DNA from: Candidatus Krumholzibacteriota bacterium
GTDB lineage: Bacteria; Krumholzibacteriota; Krumholzibacteriia; Krumholzibacteriales; Krumholzibacteriaceae
Length of the DNA: 64,000 nt
Assembly: GCA_016932415.1 (NCBI GenBank)
Contig: JAFGCX010000018.1
Span: 86,682 to 150,681, forward strand
Reading direction: 5' to 3'
The notes below the pieces were generated by a model. It saw only the letters and a program-made list of their open reading frames with translations, searched no databases and was not told the DNA's origin. Position numbers and translations under genes: made by a program. Shown here piece by piece: positions 17,109 through 26,798 of the stretch (its first letter is position 1; each line of letters opens with the position of its first letter).

Positions 17109-19604
17109 CTAGCGCAGGGTTTCGCCGATCCTGGCAAGGCGATGGATTCCAAGTCTGGTCATTCTTGATTCAAGCGTCGAAGGTTTCATTCCCAGTATGG
17201 CCGCCGCTCCGCTTCTGCCCCTGATCCTCCAGTTCGTCCGGTCGAGCGCGTCGAGGATGTGTCTTCTCTGCGCTTCATCAAGTGTTATGATCTTTTTGGT
17301 GTCTATTTCCGCTTCCTTCGGTATCCTGATCCTCAGGACAGGACCGCGGTTCCTGATTATGGCCCGTTCGATAACATTGCGCAGCTCCCTGACGTTGCCG
17401 GGCCACTGGTAGCCCTGCATTTCTTCCATCGAATGCCTCGGGATGCTTTCTATCGATTTTCCCATGCGGTCGCTGAATTCACTTATAAAGTGCCATACCA
17501 GAAGGGGAATATCCCCTTTTCTTTCACGCAGAGGCGGGAGTACAAGGGGGAAGACATTCAGCCTGAAGAAGAGGTCGGCCCTGAATCTCCCTTCCTTGAC
17601 CGCCTCGCCCAGGTCCCTGTTTGTCGCCGCTATGACCCTTATATCGAGCTTGACAGCCTCAGTCCCGCCGACTCTCGTAAGCTCAGACTCCTGCAGTATC
17701 CTCAGCAGCTTGGCCTGCGAACTCAACGTCAACTCGCCGATCTCGTCGAGGAAGATCGTCGACCGGTCTGCCGATTCGAAATATCCGGTCTTCTTCGAGA
17801 GAGCGCCGGTAAAAGAGCCTTTCTCATGGCCGAAGAGCTCGCTTTCGATAAGATTCGACGGGAGGGCGGCGCAGTTGACTGCTATAAATGGACGGTCTTT
17901 TCTCATGCTCATCTTGTGGATCGCCCGCGCGACGAGCTCTTTTCCAGTGCCGGTCTCGCCCATAAGAAGCACCGTCGAGTCTGTCGCGGCGACCTGGGAG
18001 GCCTGCGACATGATTTTGATGATCCCCGGGCTTTCGCCGATGACGTTGCCGTGGCCGAGGATCCTTACCTCGCGCCTGAGGATGACATTTTCCGCTTCGA
18101 CATTTTCCTTAAGGTGTTTGATCTCAGAAAAGGCGTTCTTAAGCTGTTCCTCGGACAGTTTGCGAACCGTTATATCCCTGGCGAAAACGAAGAGTATCTC
18201 TTTTCCGTCTATCATCGTGTGCTGCATGCTCAATTCCACAGGGTATTTTTTACCATTCCTTGTCGTATGGAGAGATTCAACAAGGATGTTTTTTCTCTCC
18301 CGCAGATCCTCCCAGATCTCTTCGCGGCTGCCTTCGCTGAAGAATGGGTCGATCGCGGATATCTTCATCGTCATCAGTTTTTCTCTAGGATAGCCGAGGG
18401 TCCTGCAGGCGTGCTCATTGACGTATCCGAAACCCAGGTCGGGATTGATCCAGAATATCTCGTCTGTCGCCTGGTCGATCGCCGTCTGTATAAATCTCAT
18501 CCTTGTCTCGGCCTTCTTTTTCTGGGATATATCCCTGCAGAACTTGAATATATATTTTTCTCCCCTGAACTCGACTGTATTTATCCTTACCTCGACCGGG
18601 TACAGCTCGCCCGATTTTTTTCTGTGTATTGTCTCGATACAGACTCCTTCATTTTTTTCAGCCTGCTGGAACAGGCCAGTCACTTCTTCTCTGTTGATAC
18701 CGGGGTTGATATCGGTGATCGACATCTTCAGGAGCTCGTCTCTTGAATACCCCAGAAACCTGCATGCCTGGTCGTTGGCGAATCCAAGGGTCATGTCCGG
18801 CCTTATCCAGTAGATCTCGTCGCCGGCAAGGTCCACGGCGGTCAGCGTCAGACGGATCATCTCTTCAGCCTCTATGCGGGCGGTGATATCCTTTATATTT
18901 CCCGTGATGACTATTCCGTCAGACTCGGTCCTCGTCTGGAAGGAACGAAGGTGGAACCAGTGCCATTTGCCATTGGCATCGTTGATCCTGAATATCTCGT
19001 TGACCGGGTTATCCTCGTCGCTTTCTTTGAGAGCCGACTCTACCGATATTCTGTCTTCGGGATGTATCAGCTCTATAAAGAGGAAGGGGTCCTCAAGCAA
19101 TTCTACCAGGGGATATCCCAGGATAAGTTCGATCTGCCTTGAATATGAGAGAGCGCCACGCGTGCTGGACCATTCCAAAAATATATCGTGCGCGTTTTCG
19201 ACCAGCATCTCGCACTGTTTCCTGCTTTCGCGCGCGGCCTGATCGGCTCCCCTCGACCGGTCGATCAGCTTCTGGAGTTCTGCCGCCTGATCGTCGAGCG
19301 CCATGGCCTTCTCGGATAACCTGTCCTCAAGACCGGCGAATGATTCCTGCAATCTTTTCCGGGAAAGATACAGCGCCGTTATCAGGACAAGAGATGTGAG
19401 CAGTGTTGCCACAAGCATTACAAGGTAGAAGAAATTGGCGGAGGCGGTCTTTTCTATCGGATGATCAGTATCCCCGGGGGCAGCCTGCGTGGCGGCGCGG
19501 CAGCCGGTTTCATTGCCGGAGACTGCATTTTCCGCTACAGCGAAAAGAATGATGAACAGAAAAATCATCAGGAGGAGAAAGACCTGATTCGAAAGTTTTC
19601 GCAT
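17109..19604 (-). CDS. Membrane-anchored multi-PAS sigma-54-dependent transcription activator
   Basis: An 831-residue regulator that activates RNA polymerase carrying RpoN. It begins with two hydrophobic helices (about 7-24 and 58-82) flanking a short external loop, then a coiled coil. Three PAS domains lie between about 130 and 490. The AAA+ domain has Walker [15 protein letters not shown], the sigma-54 contact loop GSFTGA (Ser in place of Ala), Walker [11 protein letters not shown] and an Arg-rich [11 protein letters not shown] motif. A Fis-type helix-turn-helix ends the protein ([20 protein letters not shown]). There is no receiver domain, so activity is probably set by PAS ligands or redox. 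It heads a minus-strand cluster with the dCTP-deaminase-like protein and the hybrid kinase. Confidence 0.92.
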   Translation of the reverse strand: MRKLSNQVFLLLMIFLFIILFAVAENAVSGNETGCRAATQAAPGDTDHPIEKTASANFFYLVMLVATLLTSLVLITALYLSRKRLQESFAGLEDRLSEKAMALDDQAAELQKLIDRSRGADQAARESRKQCEMLVENAHDIFLEWSSTRGALSYSRQIELILGYPLVELLEDPFLFIELIHPEDRISVESALKESDEDNPVNEIFRINDANGKWHWFHLRSFQTRTESDGIVITGNIKDITARIEAEEMIRLTLTAVDLAGDEIYWIRPDMTLGFANDQACRFLGYSRDELLKMSITDINPGINREEVTGLFQQAEKNEGVCIETIHRKKSGELYPVEVRINTVEFRGEKYIFKFCRDISQKKKAETRMRFIQTAIDQATDEIFWINPDLGFGYVNEHACRTLGYPREKLMTMKISAIDPFFSEGSREEIWEDLRERKNILVESLHTTRNGKKYPVELSMQHTMIDGKEILFVFARDITVRKLSEEQLKNAFSEIKHLKENVEAENVILRREVRILGHGNVIGESPGIIKIMSQASQVAATDSTVLLMGETGTGKELVARAIHKMSMRKDRPFIAVNCAALPSNLIESELFGHEKGSFTGALSKKTGYFESADRSTIFLDEIGELTLSSQAKLLRILQESELTRVGGTEAVKLDIRVIAATNRDLGEAVKEGRFRADLFFRLNVFPLVLPPLRERKGDIPLLVWHFISEFSDRMGKSIESIPRHSMEEMQGYQWPGNVRELRNVIERAIIRNRGPVLRIRIPKEAEIDTKKIITLDEAQRRHILDALDRTNWRIRGRSGAAAILGMKPSTLESRMTRLGIHRLARIGETLR

Positions 19605-19743
19605 TCCCGGCTGCCCTTGAGAAGTAGACGTCTTTCGGATGGTATTTAGGAATACATTTTACTATTATATATTATCAGTATACAATAGTATAATACCTTC
19701 AGCTATGATTATGAGTATTATTATCTGCGGAGTTCTTCTTATG

Positions 19744-20121
19744 TCACCGGGCTGCTCCGGCGAGGCAATCCTGGAGTTTTTCCTGCCGGAACTGTACTCT
19801 CAGCGGTTCTGACCCCAGGTAGAGCAATCTCCTGCACGCACAGACGAGAGTCCATTTTCCGCGGTAGATCTCGACATTATTTCCGCAGGCGGGGCAGTCG
19901 ATCCAGACAGATTTTCCCATCGTATCCTCCTCGAGGGCAAGATCGGAATAGACGAGTGAATTATGAGCCGGGGTATTCTCCCTGTCCAGAAAGACAAGCC
20001 GTTCGGGGGAAGATCCGTTGGAAAGGAGGTGTCCGCAGCCGCAGACCAGGGTCCATTTGCCCTGATAATCCCTGTAGGTTCTTCCGCAGGCGGGACATCT
20101 TTTCAGTTCGGGGTCAACCAT
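19744..20121 (-). CDS. Small protein with two duplicated zinc-ribbon units
   Basis: A 125-residue cytoplasmic protein of unknown function. It is built from two copies of one motif, CPACG-x5/6-Y-x-GKWTLVC-x-C, at about residues 8-33 and 76-101, joined by an acidic linker. Each copy has four Cys in a CxxC...CxC arrangement able to bind zinc. The second copy has CACRRLL where the first has CGCGHLL. The ATG at 20121 is chosen over the GTG before it because GGAAGAG stands upstream. It is divergent from the transglutaminase-like genes across a 550-base gap. The internal duplication makes a real gene likely, but no family is recognised. Confidence 0.75.
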   Translation of the reverse strand: MVDPELKRCPACGRTYRDYQGKWTLVCGCGHLLSNGSSPERLVFLDRENTPAHNSLVYSDLALEEDTMGKSVWIDCPACGNNVEIYRGKWTLVCACRRLLYLGSEPLRVQFRQEKLQDCLAGAAR

Positions 20122-20675
20122 CACTCTTCCATTGCCAAATAAAGTACAGACTGTCGTTATTTCAGTATGACCTTCTGGAAGGGGATCAGGGTGGCCGGAT
20201 GTAAAAGTTTTTATGCTAAAGGCAGTCGATCATCCGTGATCTTTCTCCCTCGTCAGATATTGTTGTCTGCATCTTCCGTACCGGAAAATTTTTGTTTTTA
20301 ACCGGGCATCCAACTCTTCAGCATCAATTGCGTTAGAGATATCATTGGGATATGGTGGAAAGAAAAATTTACGCGTCATCGCCCCCGATATTTCGTGTTT
20401 CCACGATTATTCGGCTCAGATAGAGTCGTACCGGTTCTGTCGATCCCGAGCTGACCAGGTGAAAGGCCCGAGGCACCGTACGGTGTGGGATCGATACCTG
20501 CCCGCGTCGAGCCGCCCTTCTTGACACCTGACGGCAAATCAAATACGATAGGGATCCTGAAGACGTGCACAGGGCCGGGCTGCTCCGTCGATCCAGAGCG
20601 GACAGCACGTCCCGCCTGGCCTGCCGAACGCCATGATCGCGCCGGCAGACCGTGTAAGAATGACAGGAGGTAGTT
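20122..20675. other. Long divergent intergenic region, content unexplained
   Basis: About 550 bases between divergent genes. No reading frame with convincing protein features is seen: an open frame on the minus strand (20376-20570) and one on the plus strand (20485-20673) are both short and lack family motifs. The section 20430-20670 is GC-rich and contains the perfect palindrome CACCGTACGGTG. It could be a degraded gene or a non-coding RNA. Confidence 0.4.
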
Positions 20676-22727
20676 TTGTCAGCTGACGAATGGAAAAGGA
20701 ATCTTCGAGCGGCGGCTGTTGTTGCCGCCATCATCATTGCCGTTCCGTTGGCCGGTCCACTGGCCGTACAGACCGGTCTTCCCCCGGGCGAGAGGCCGCC
20801 CGCGGATGTCTTTTCCCGGGTCGCCGATGCCGGAACAGCGGCTGATCATGGAAACGCGCCATACCTGGTTGTATATGATTCGGCGATCAACCGTATGAAA
20901 CCCTCAGGCGTGACTTACGTGGAAAGCTATACCATAAGAAAGGTCCTGACCCCGGCAGGCCAGAGAAGCCAGTCTGTTCTGCGATGGAACTACGATCCGC
21001 AGAGCAGTTACGTCGAAATAAGGGATGTCAATATAATCCGGGATGGACAGAAGATCCCGGTCGATCTATCGAATGTACACGACCTTCCCGCCCCGCAGTA
21101 CGCGATCTACTGGAAAGACAGGATCAAGACGCTGCAGCTGCCGAGGCTGAATATAAATGACGGGATCGAGATAAGGCTCTTCAGAAAAGGATTCACCTAT
21201 GCCCTGCTGGAAGGGCGGAAGCCGGACGCGGACGCGGTTCCCGGAGATGAGAAATATATTCCCCCGATGCCGGGAGAGTATTTCGATATCGTCCTTTTTT
21301 CTGACGATGCTCCTGTCGTGGAGAAAAGGTATACGCTCGTCCTTCCATCGGACAAACGTCTCCATTCGCAGATATATAACGGCCCGCTCTATTCGAGCAC
21401 ATCGTTTGCCGGCGATACGACAGAGTATACATGGTGGGGGCTCGATCTTCCCGCCACAGCCAGGGAGCCCCGCCAGCCTGACAGGAGCGATTTCGCGGCG
21501 AAGGTGGTCATGGCGACCGCCGAAAGCTGGGAAGCGAAAAGCCGGTGGTTTTTCGACGTCAACCGGGGCCAGTTCGAGGTGACCGAAGATATCAGGATGA
21601 AAGTCGACGAGATCCTCCGCGGCGCCGGGGTGGCGAAAGGCAGCGAGGAAGAAAGAGCGAAAGTGCTGCTCCACTGGGTCGCCCAGAATATCCGATACAG
21701 CGGGCAGACCATGGGCGAGGGGGAAGGATTCACCCTTCATCCGGGTTCGATGATATTCGAGCAGCGCCATGGCGTCTGCAAGGATATCGCCGGGATGCTG
21801 GTGACGATGATGAGAGCGGCGGGGATGAACTCTTTCGCCGCGATGACCATGGCGGGCAGCCGGATAGATGATCTGCCGGCTGATCAGTTCAACCACTGCG
21901 TCTGCGCCCTGAAAAAGGAGGATGGATCTTTCGAGATGTACGATCCGACCTGGGTGCCGAACAATAATAACATATGGTCCCTTCTCGAAGCGGAGCAACA
22001 CTACCTGGTAGGGACTCCGGAAGGGGAAGACCTGTCGAGGATAGATTACAGCCCGCCGGAAGAGTCACCCCTGGTGATAGCCAACGACGCGAAGCTGGCC
22101 GCTGACGGGACTCTCGAGGGAAAGATCAGGCTTTCCGGTTCCGGCGCCCTGGACAGCCGCCTGCGCGGCATTATCGCCGGGAGCCGGAAAGATGAGATCG
22201 GCGGGACGCTTGCCCGGCTGCTGTCCCCCGTCAGTAACAGGGTCGAGATCCTGGGTTTCGAGTATCACCCGACCGATGATTTCAGTTCTGATATGTGGCT
22301 GACGATAAGTTACCGGATCGCGCGTTTCGCTCTTCCGGTCGATGGAGCCCTGGAGTTCAGAAGTCCGATGATGCAGATCGTTCTCAACAACGTCCGGCTC
22401 TTCAGGCCTTCCCTCACCGAGTGGGGAGATTCGAGGCAGACGGATGTCTTCCTCTATTATACCCAGCTGATCGACGGGACAGAAAGTATAAGGCTTCCGA
22501 AAGGTCTTGTCGTAAGAGATCTTCCCGAATCTGATGTCGTGGACGAGGAGTACGCAAGTTTCAAAGGGACGAGCAGGATGGAAAAAGGAAGGCTGGTAAT
22601 AACCCAGCGGGCAGAGATCAAAAGAAGACAGATACCTCCCGGCGGATACGCCGGGTTCAAAAAAGCTGTTGATGAAGCGAGGGAGTGGAGCGAAGTCTCG
22701 TTCCGCGCCGGGAAGGGAGGCAAGTGA
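20676..22727 (+). CDS. Exported DUF3857/transglutaminase-like protein with intact catalytic triad
   Basis: A 683-residue protein. The TTG start has AGGAGG five bases upstream and leads to a signal-anchor helix (about 11-33). A DUF3857-type beta domain follows (VESYTIRKVLTP, VEIRDVNIIRDGQKIPV, INDGIEIRLFRKG). A transglutaminase-core domain covers about 310-430: Cys in RHGVCKDIAGM (near 368), His in FNHCVCAL (near 406) and Asp in EMYDPTWV (near 422). In this family the fold acts as a protease, amidase or transglutaminase; the substrate is unknown. The C-terminal 230 residues are beta-rich. Its stop codon overlaps the start of the next gene (TGATG), so the two are translationally coupled. Confidence 0.88.
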   Translation: MSADEWKRNLRAAAVVAAIIIAVPLAGPLAVQTGLPPGERPPADVFSRVADAGTAADHGNAPYLVVYDSAINRMKPSGVTYVESYTIRKVLTPAGQRSQSVLRWNYDPQSSYVEIRDVNIIRDGQKIPVDLSNVHDLPAPQYAIYWKDRIKTLQLPRLNINDGIEIRLFRKGFTYALLEGRKPDADAVPGDEKYIPPMPGEYFDIVLFSDDAPVVEKRYTLVLPSDKRLHSQIYNGPLYSSTSFAGDTTEYTWWGLDLPATAREPRQPDRSDFAAKVVMATAESWEAKSRWFFDVNRGQFEVTEDIRMKVDEILRGAGVAKGSEEERAKVLLHWVAQNIRYSGQTMGEGEGFTLHPGSMIFEQRHGVCKDIAGMLVTMMRAAGMNSFAAMTMAGSRIDDLPADQFNHCVCALKKEDGSFEMYDPTWVPNNNNIWSLLEAEQHYLVGTPEGEDLSRIDYSPPEESPLVIANDAKLAADGTLEGKIRLSGSGALDSRLRGIIAGSRKDEIGGTLARLLSPVSNRVEILGFEYHPTDDFSSDMWLTISYRIARFALPVDGALEFRSPMMQIVLNNVRLFRPSLTEWGDSRQTDVFLYYTQLIDGTESIRLPKGLVVRDLPESDVVDEEYASFKGTSRMEKGRLVITQRAEIKRRQIPPGGYAGFKKAVDEAREWSEVSFRAGKGGK

Positions 22728-24661
22728 TGAAGAGATCAATGACTGTTTCAGGAATATTAATAATCGTTTCCGCTCTTTTGTCTTTCTCTTCGAGTCTCCG
22801 GGCTGAAAAGATGGGGATCTCCGGTAGGCACGATCTCGATCAACTCTGGTCGAGGGCGCGAGAGATATTCGATCCTGCCGGGTTTGACGCGATAGTCCTC
22901 TTGGAAAGCGAAGGCGTGTCGCTGATGGAAAAGGGCGATCTGAAAAGAAAGATCCACAGAGTTGTGTGGATAAGCACAGGGGTAGCCATACATGAACACG
23001 CCGATCTGAGAATACCATACAATTCGAACGGTTCATCGATGAAAGTCCTTAAGCTGAGGACCTGGCGCGGGGGAAGATGGTGGCCTGACGAAAAAAAGAT
23101 AAGCGATACGGCAGTGGTGGAGACCGTTCCGCACGCCCTCGCCCTGGCTGATGATTATTCGACGGTCCGCGAGACCATGCTTCTGCACGATGGGATAGAG
23201 CTTCCATGTATACTCGAGACGGAATATGAGATAACGGGCGCGGGGGAAGCAAATGATGGATGCGACGGTCTTTTCATATTCGCCCGGCGAGATCCGGTCG
23301 TGATGTCGGCATTCTCCCTCGATCTACCCCCTGGCGCGGGAGTCAGGTTCGCCACGGGCAATGGAACAGGCGATCCGGAGATCGCAGCGCTCGAAGGAGG
23401 CGGAAAAAGGTACCGGTGGATGATGGAGGATCCGGGAAGGCTCTCCGCCTCGCTGGATGAGGATCATACTTCGTACGCGCCATACCTTGCCTGGTCGACC
23501 TGGAAGGACTGGAAAGCTCTCGCTTCAAAAATCATGGATTCGTTCAACGGAGCCGCTGATCCCGGCGCGTCGCTGGCCGATACCGCCGCGGCAAGGGCGA
23601 GATACGAACCGGGGACACTCTCGAAGATGAGAAAGATCGCTTCGCTTGTCGATGAGTTCACCACGAATATCGCCTACGACGCGAAGCTGTGGAGTTTTTC
23701 TCCGAGACCGGCGGTGCGGACCTACGAGACGGCGTACGGACACTCCCTAGATCGGGCCGTGCTTGCCGCTTCGCTGATGAGAAGCATCGGGATCGAGGCA
23801 TGGCCGTTCTACAGGTCGGCAGGGACGGGCGATATCGATATGACGGTGCCTGGACTGTCGCGTTTCGGCGATATCATGCTGATAGCCGGCGAAGGGGAAG
23901 TCACGGCGGTCTATGATCCCTCAACGGGAAGGGTCACCGGCAGGACGGGTATTTTGACGGGCCGGACGGTATTCATGTGTGGAGAGGATGGCGATACTCC
24001 CTCGCGTTTCAAACCGGTCCACGCCGGGAAGACCGGGCTGTTCGAACTTACACTTACCATCGACGCCGGTATGGACAAAGAAGCGAAGGGAAAGGGATAT
24101 CTCAACGCCTCTAATATACTGAGCCCTTACGACGATATGGCGGGGCTCGGCGGCCAGGCGCCCTCTTATCTCGGCAGGCTTGCCGGAGCGGTATTGCCGG
24201 GCGCTGAGACAGAATCATATGACATCGAACTCTTTTCCGAACACGCAGTAAAGATCGGGTTCGATTTCAGCGGCGGAGTTTCCGAGGCGGGTGACGGCGG
24301 CAGGGTGAGCTTGATCGCCGGTGAGCCGGAAGGGGGTATCTTCTCGTTCCTGGGAAGAGACGTACATCTGTACCAGGAGAAAAGAGAATCTCCCGTCTGC
24401 CTTCCCTCAGGAATGGTCCAGAAGATATCGCTCGTGATAGAGACAGTAGGGAGGGAGGTCATCTATATTCCCGAAGAGGTCTCGATGGAGAATGAGGCGG
24501 GGAGTTTCCTGCTGACGGTGAGGAATGAAGAGGGCAGGCTCATCGTCGACCGGACCCTTTCCATTGATATAAAGACAGTCCCGGCCAGCATGTGGCCCAG
24601 GCTTCGGACTCTCCTTCTCGAATGGACAGATCAGGCGAACAGGACGGTGATATTGAAATAG
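22727..24661 (+). CDS. Exported transglutaminase-like protein with altered catalytic residues
   Basis: A 644-residue protein with the same plan as the gene before it: signal peptide (ILIIVSALLSFSSSLRA), DUF3857-like domain, transglutaminase-like core, beta-rich tail. The start is ATG 22727, overlapping the previous stop by one base, with GGGAGG six bases upstream. In the core, GHSLDRAVLAASLMRS aligns with GVCKDIAGMLVTMMRA of the partner, so the catalytic Cys is Ser. The His position falls in RFGDIML and is not His, while the Asp (VYDPSTG) is kept. It is therefore probably inactive as an enzyme and may serve as binding partner or regulator of the active paralogue. Confidence 0.82.
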   Translation: MKRSMTVSGILIIVSALLSFSSSLRAEKMGISGRHDLDQLWSRAREIFDPAGFDAIVLLESEGVSLMEKGDLKRKIHRVVWISTGVAIHEHADLRIPYNSNGSSMKVLKLRTWRGGRWWPDEKKISDTAVVETVPHALALADDYSTVRETMLLHDGIELPCILETEYEITGAGEANDGCDGLFIFARRDPVVMSAFSLDLPPGAGVRFATGNGTGDPEIAALEGGGKRYRWMMEDPGRLSASLDEDHTSYAPYLAWSTWKDWKALASKIMDSFNGAADPGASLADTAAARARYEPGTLSKMRKIASLVDEFTTNIAYDAKLWSFSPRPAVRTYETAYGHSLDRAVLAASLMRSIGIEAWPFYRSAGTGDIDMTVPGLSRFGDIMLIAGEGEVTAVYDPSTGRVTGRTGILTGRTVFMCGEDGDTPSRFKPVHAGKTGLFELTLTIDAGMDKEAKGKGYLNASNILSPYDDMAGLGGQAPSYLGRLAGAVLPGAETESYDIELFSEHAVKIGFDFSGGVSEAGDGGRVSLIAGEPEGGIFSFLGRDVHLYQEKRESPVCLPSGMVQKISLVIETVGREVIYIPEEVSMENEAGSFLLTVRNEEGRLIVDRTLSIDIKTVPASMWPRLRTLLLEWTDQANRTVILK

Positions 24662-24724
24662 AGAAGCGAGGCGGGCGAAGGGACCGGATCCCATCCGGCG
24701 GCGAGAAGTAAAAATGGAATGAAC

Positions 24725-24763
24725 GAAAGGCTGGAAGGGCAGGAAAAGCTCTTTCAGCCTTTC
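24725..24763 (-). terminator. Terminator of the acyl-CoA synthetase operon
   Basis: GAAAGGCTG (24725-24733) pairs perfectly with CAGCCTTTC (24755-24763), which overlaps the last codons and the TGA of the minus-strand beta-subunit gene. On that strand the stem is followed by CATTTTTAC. It lies between convergent genes. Confidence 0.5.
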
Positions 24764-25446
24764 TCTTTCAGGATCATTCTCGCGTCGGCGATGACGCACC
24801 TTGAACCGGAACAGATGACCGGATTGAGATCGACAGAATCGATATAAGATTCGAGTTCCATCACTATATCTGAGAATTCGATCATCAGGGTGGTGAGAGC
24901 GCCGATATCTACCGGGTCGGATCCCCTGAAACCCCTGATCAACTGCTGTCCCTTTATGCCGGCGATCATCGATGAGACATCTTCTTCATTCAACGGCGCC
25001 ATCCTTACCGCGGTATCTTTGTATATCTCTACTCCCACGCCGCCGATCCCCAACAGGATTACCGGGCCGAACTGGCTGTCTACCTTAGCTCCTATTATCA
25101 GTTCTATCCCCCTGGCCATCTCGGCTACGACGGCGCCTGTGAAACCGGGGAGCAGGCTGAGGCGCTTGAATGTTGCGCGCAGCTTCTTTTCGGAGTCTAT
25201 TCCGACGACGACTCCGCCGACATCCGACTTGTGGATTATCTCGGGAGAGACGACTTTGGCGACAACGGGATATCCGTGTTTTTCAGCGAAGGCGACCGCT
25301 TCTTCTTCATTGACCGCCATTGTGGATTCGGTGGTATCGAGTCCGCCGACACGAAGGATCTCCATTGCGTCCGGCTCTGTGATCCATCCGGCCTTTTTCG
25401 AGCGTTCCAATATGGGTTTTATTTTCTGGATCAACATGTCCTGCAC
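24754..25446 (-). CDS. ADP-forming acetate/acyl-CoA synthetase, beta (ATP-grasp) subunit
   Basis: A 230-residue subunit with an ATP-grasp fold. With the alpha subunit it converts acyl-CoA + ADP + phosphate to acid + ATP + CoA, giving substrate-level ATP in fermentation. Family motifs are GYPVVAKVVSPEIIHKSDVGGVVVG, EMARGIELIIGAKVDSQFGPV and DLNPVI. The GTG start at 25446 overlaps the alpha gene by 16 bases; an in-frame ATG at 25437 is also possible, with AAAAGG upstream. The length matches free beta subunits of the two-gene type (as in Pyrococcus) rather than the fused single-chain form. Confidence 0.93.
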   Translation of the reverse strand: MQDMLIQKIKPILERSKKAGWITEPDAMEILRVGGLDTTESTMAVNEEEAVAFAEKHGYPVVAKVVSPEIIHKSDVGGVVVGIDSEKKLRATFKRLSLLPGFTGAVVAEMARGIELIIGAKVDSQFGPVILLGIGGVGVEIYKDTAVRMAPLNEEDVSSMIAGIKGQQLIRGFRGSDPVDIGALTTLMIEFSDIVMELESYIDSVDLNPVICSGSRCVIADARMILKEKG

Positions 25447-26798
25447 CTTTTCATCGCCTCGACCATGAGTACCGCTCCTTCGATCGAGTGCGCCACAGGG
25501 ACCCTGTTAAGCTGGAACCCCTCGATGATCATCTTGTATTTTTCCACGTGAGGGACGTACGCGATGATCGGTTTGTTCTCTTCCTGGGAAAGCTGGCCGA
25601 GCCTGGCGCCAACATCGGACGTGACCTCGGGCAGATAGGGAAGAAGAAGCATCAGGATGCAATCTATATCGTCGTTTTTGGACAGTTCCCTCGCTGCGAC
25701 CACGAAATCGTCGTCGCGGGCGCTACCTGTCAGATCGAGAGGATTACCGAGTGATGCTATCTTCTGAATGCTTCCAGAGAGATTTTTCCTTATCTCTTCC
25801 TGGACATCCTCGGCCAAAGAGGGGATCTCAAGGCCGCCCTGGCTGCAACGATCGACAGCGACTGCTCCATGACCCCCGCTCGCCGTTACGATCCCGGCCC
25901 TTCCCCTGATCGAAACGGGATAACTGCTCAACCCCTCGCAGAATGAGAGCATCTCGTATTCATCGAGAGCTTCGACGATGCCGAACTGTCTCATGACAGA
26001 GGAAAAGACGGTGTAATCGCCGGCGATCGAAGCTGTGTGGCTTGAGACGGCGCGGGTTCCCGCTTCGCTCTTCCCCGCTTTCATTATGATTACCGGTTTG
26101 GGGCAGCGGCTTGCCGCGTGAGCGAATTCCCTTCCCTTGCCGGGGCTGAATCCCTCGACATAGAAGGCTATGACATCGGTCCTGTCGTCGCGGGCGAAGA
26201 ACTTCAGAAGGTCTATCTCGTCGATCACCGCCTTGTTGCCGATACTGACGGCCCTGGAGAGCCCGATCCCCTGCCCGGCGAATTTGACCATCTGGTCGAC
26301 GAGGATCCCCCCGCTCTGGCTGACGATCGCTATATTCCCGCTTTCAGGTCTTACCATCCGTTCGCTCGGCAGGAAAAAAGAATCGACGAAGTCAGGGGAG
26401 TAGATGCCGAGGCAGTTCGGACCGATAATCGGAAAGTCGGCTTCAGAAGCGATCCGGCGCAGTTCTTCGGTGAGATCGGTCCGGCCTGTCTCGTCGAAAC
26501 CTCCGGAGATGACCGCCGCTCCCCCGACCCATTTATTGACGCAATCCTCGAGAACGGGAGGTACATGGTCGGCCCTCACCGCTATGACAGCGAAATCAAT
26601 CTTTTCGGGGATGTCGCTGATCTTCCTGTATATTTTCTCCTTGTAATATTCGCCACCCTTCGGATTGACGGCGAAGACCCTGACGGGATAACGGAAATAA
26701 TTCTTGTTATATATGACGTTGGCCGGATGCCGGTCGTTAGTGAGCGATACTCCGACAACGGCCATCGTCTTCGGTTCAAACAGGGTCCGAAAATCCAA
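25431..26798 (-). CDS. ADP-forming acetate/acyl-CoA synthetase, alpha (CoA-binding) subunit
   Basis: A 455-residue subunit with a CoA-binding Rossmann domain (TMAVVGVSLTNDRHPANVIY near the start, IGPNCLGIYSP) followed by succinyl-CoA-ligase-like domains (IAIVSQSGGI, GNKAVIDEIDLLKF). The phospho-histidine motif SSHTASIAGDY is present, so the phosphate relay is intact. It starts with TTG at 26798, with AAGGAG and GGAAGG upstream. The overlap with the beta gene ensures equal translation. Such enzymes make ATP from acetyl-CoA or from branched-chain or aryl acyl-CoAs in anaerobes; the exact acyl group cannot be read. Confidence 0.93.
   Translation of the reverse strand: MDFRTLFEPKTMAVVGVSLTNDRHPANVIYNKNYFRYPVRVFAVNPKGGEYYKEKIYRKISDIPEKIDFAVIAVRADHVPPVLEDCVNKWVGGAAVISGGFDETGRTDLTEELRRIASEADFPIIGPNCLGIYSPDFVDSFFLPSERMVRPESGNIAIVSQSGGILVDQMVKFAGQGIGLSRAVSIGNKAVIDEIDLLKFFARDDRTDVIAFYVEGFSPGKGREFAHAASRCPKPVIIMKAGKSEAGTRAVSSHTASIAGDYTVFSSVMRQFGIVEALDEYEMLSFCEGLSSYPVSIRGRAGIVTASGGHGAVAVDRCSQGGLEIPSLAEDVQEEIRKNLSGSIQKIASLGNPLDLTGSARDDDFVVAARELSKNDDIDCILMLLLPYLPEVTSDVGARLGQLSQEENKPIIAYVPHVEKYKMIIEGFQLNRVPVAHSIEGAVLMVEAMKRCRTC

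Noticed and set aside
17259-18746. Long open frame (495 residues) on the plus strand
   Set aside because: It lies opposite the sigma-54 activator, whose motifs are unambiguous; the antisense product has no recognisable motif and is rich in residues expected from reverse-reading codon bias.
20450-20500. Signal-recognition-particle RNA or group II intron domain
   Set aside because: CAGGTGAAAGGCCCGAGGC and CACCGTACGGTG only superficially resemble these; the conserved SRP loop and intron domain V sequence are not present.
20376-20570. 64-residue minus-strand frame in the long intergenic gap
   Set aside because: No clear ribosome site, no family motif and no supporting neighbour; kept only as part of the unexplained region.
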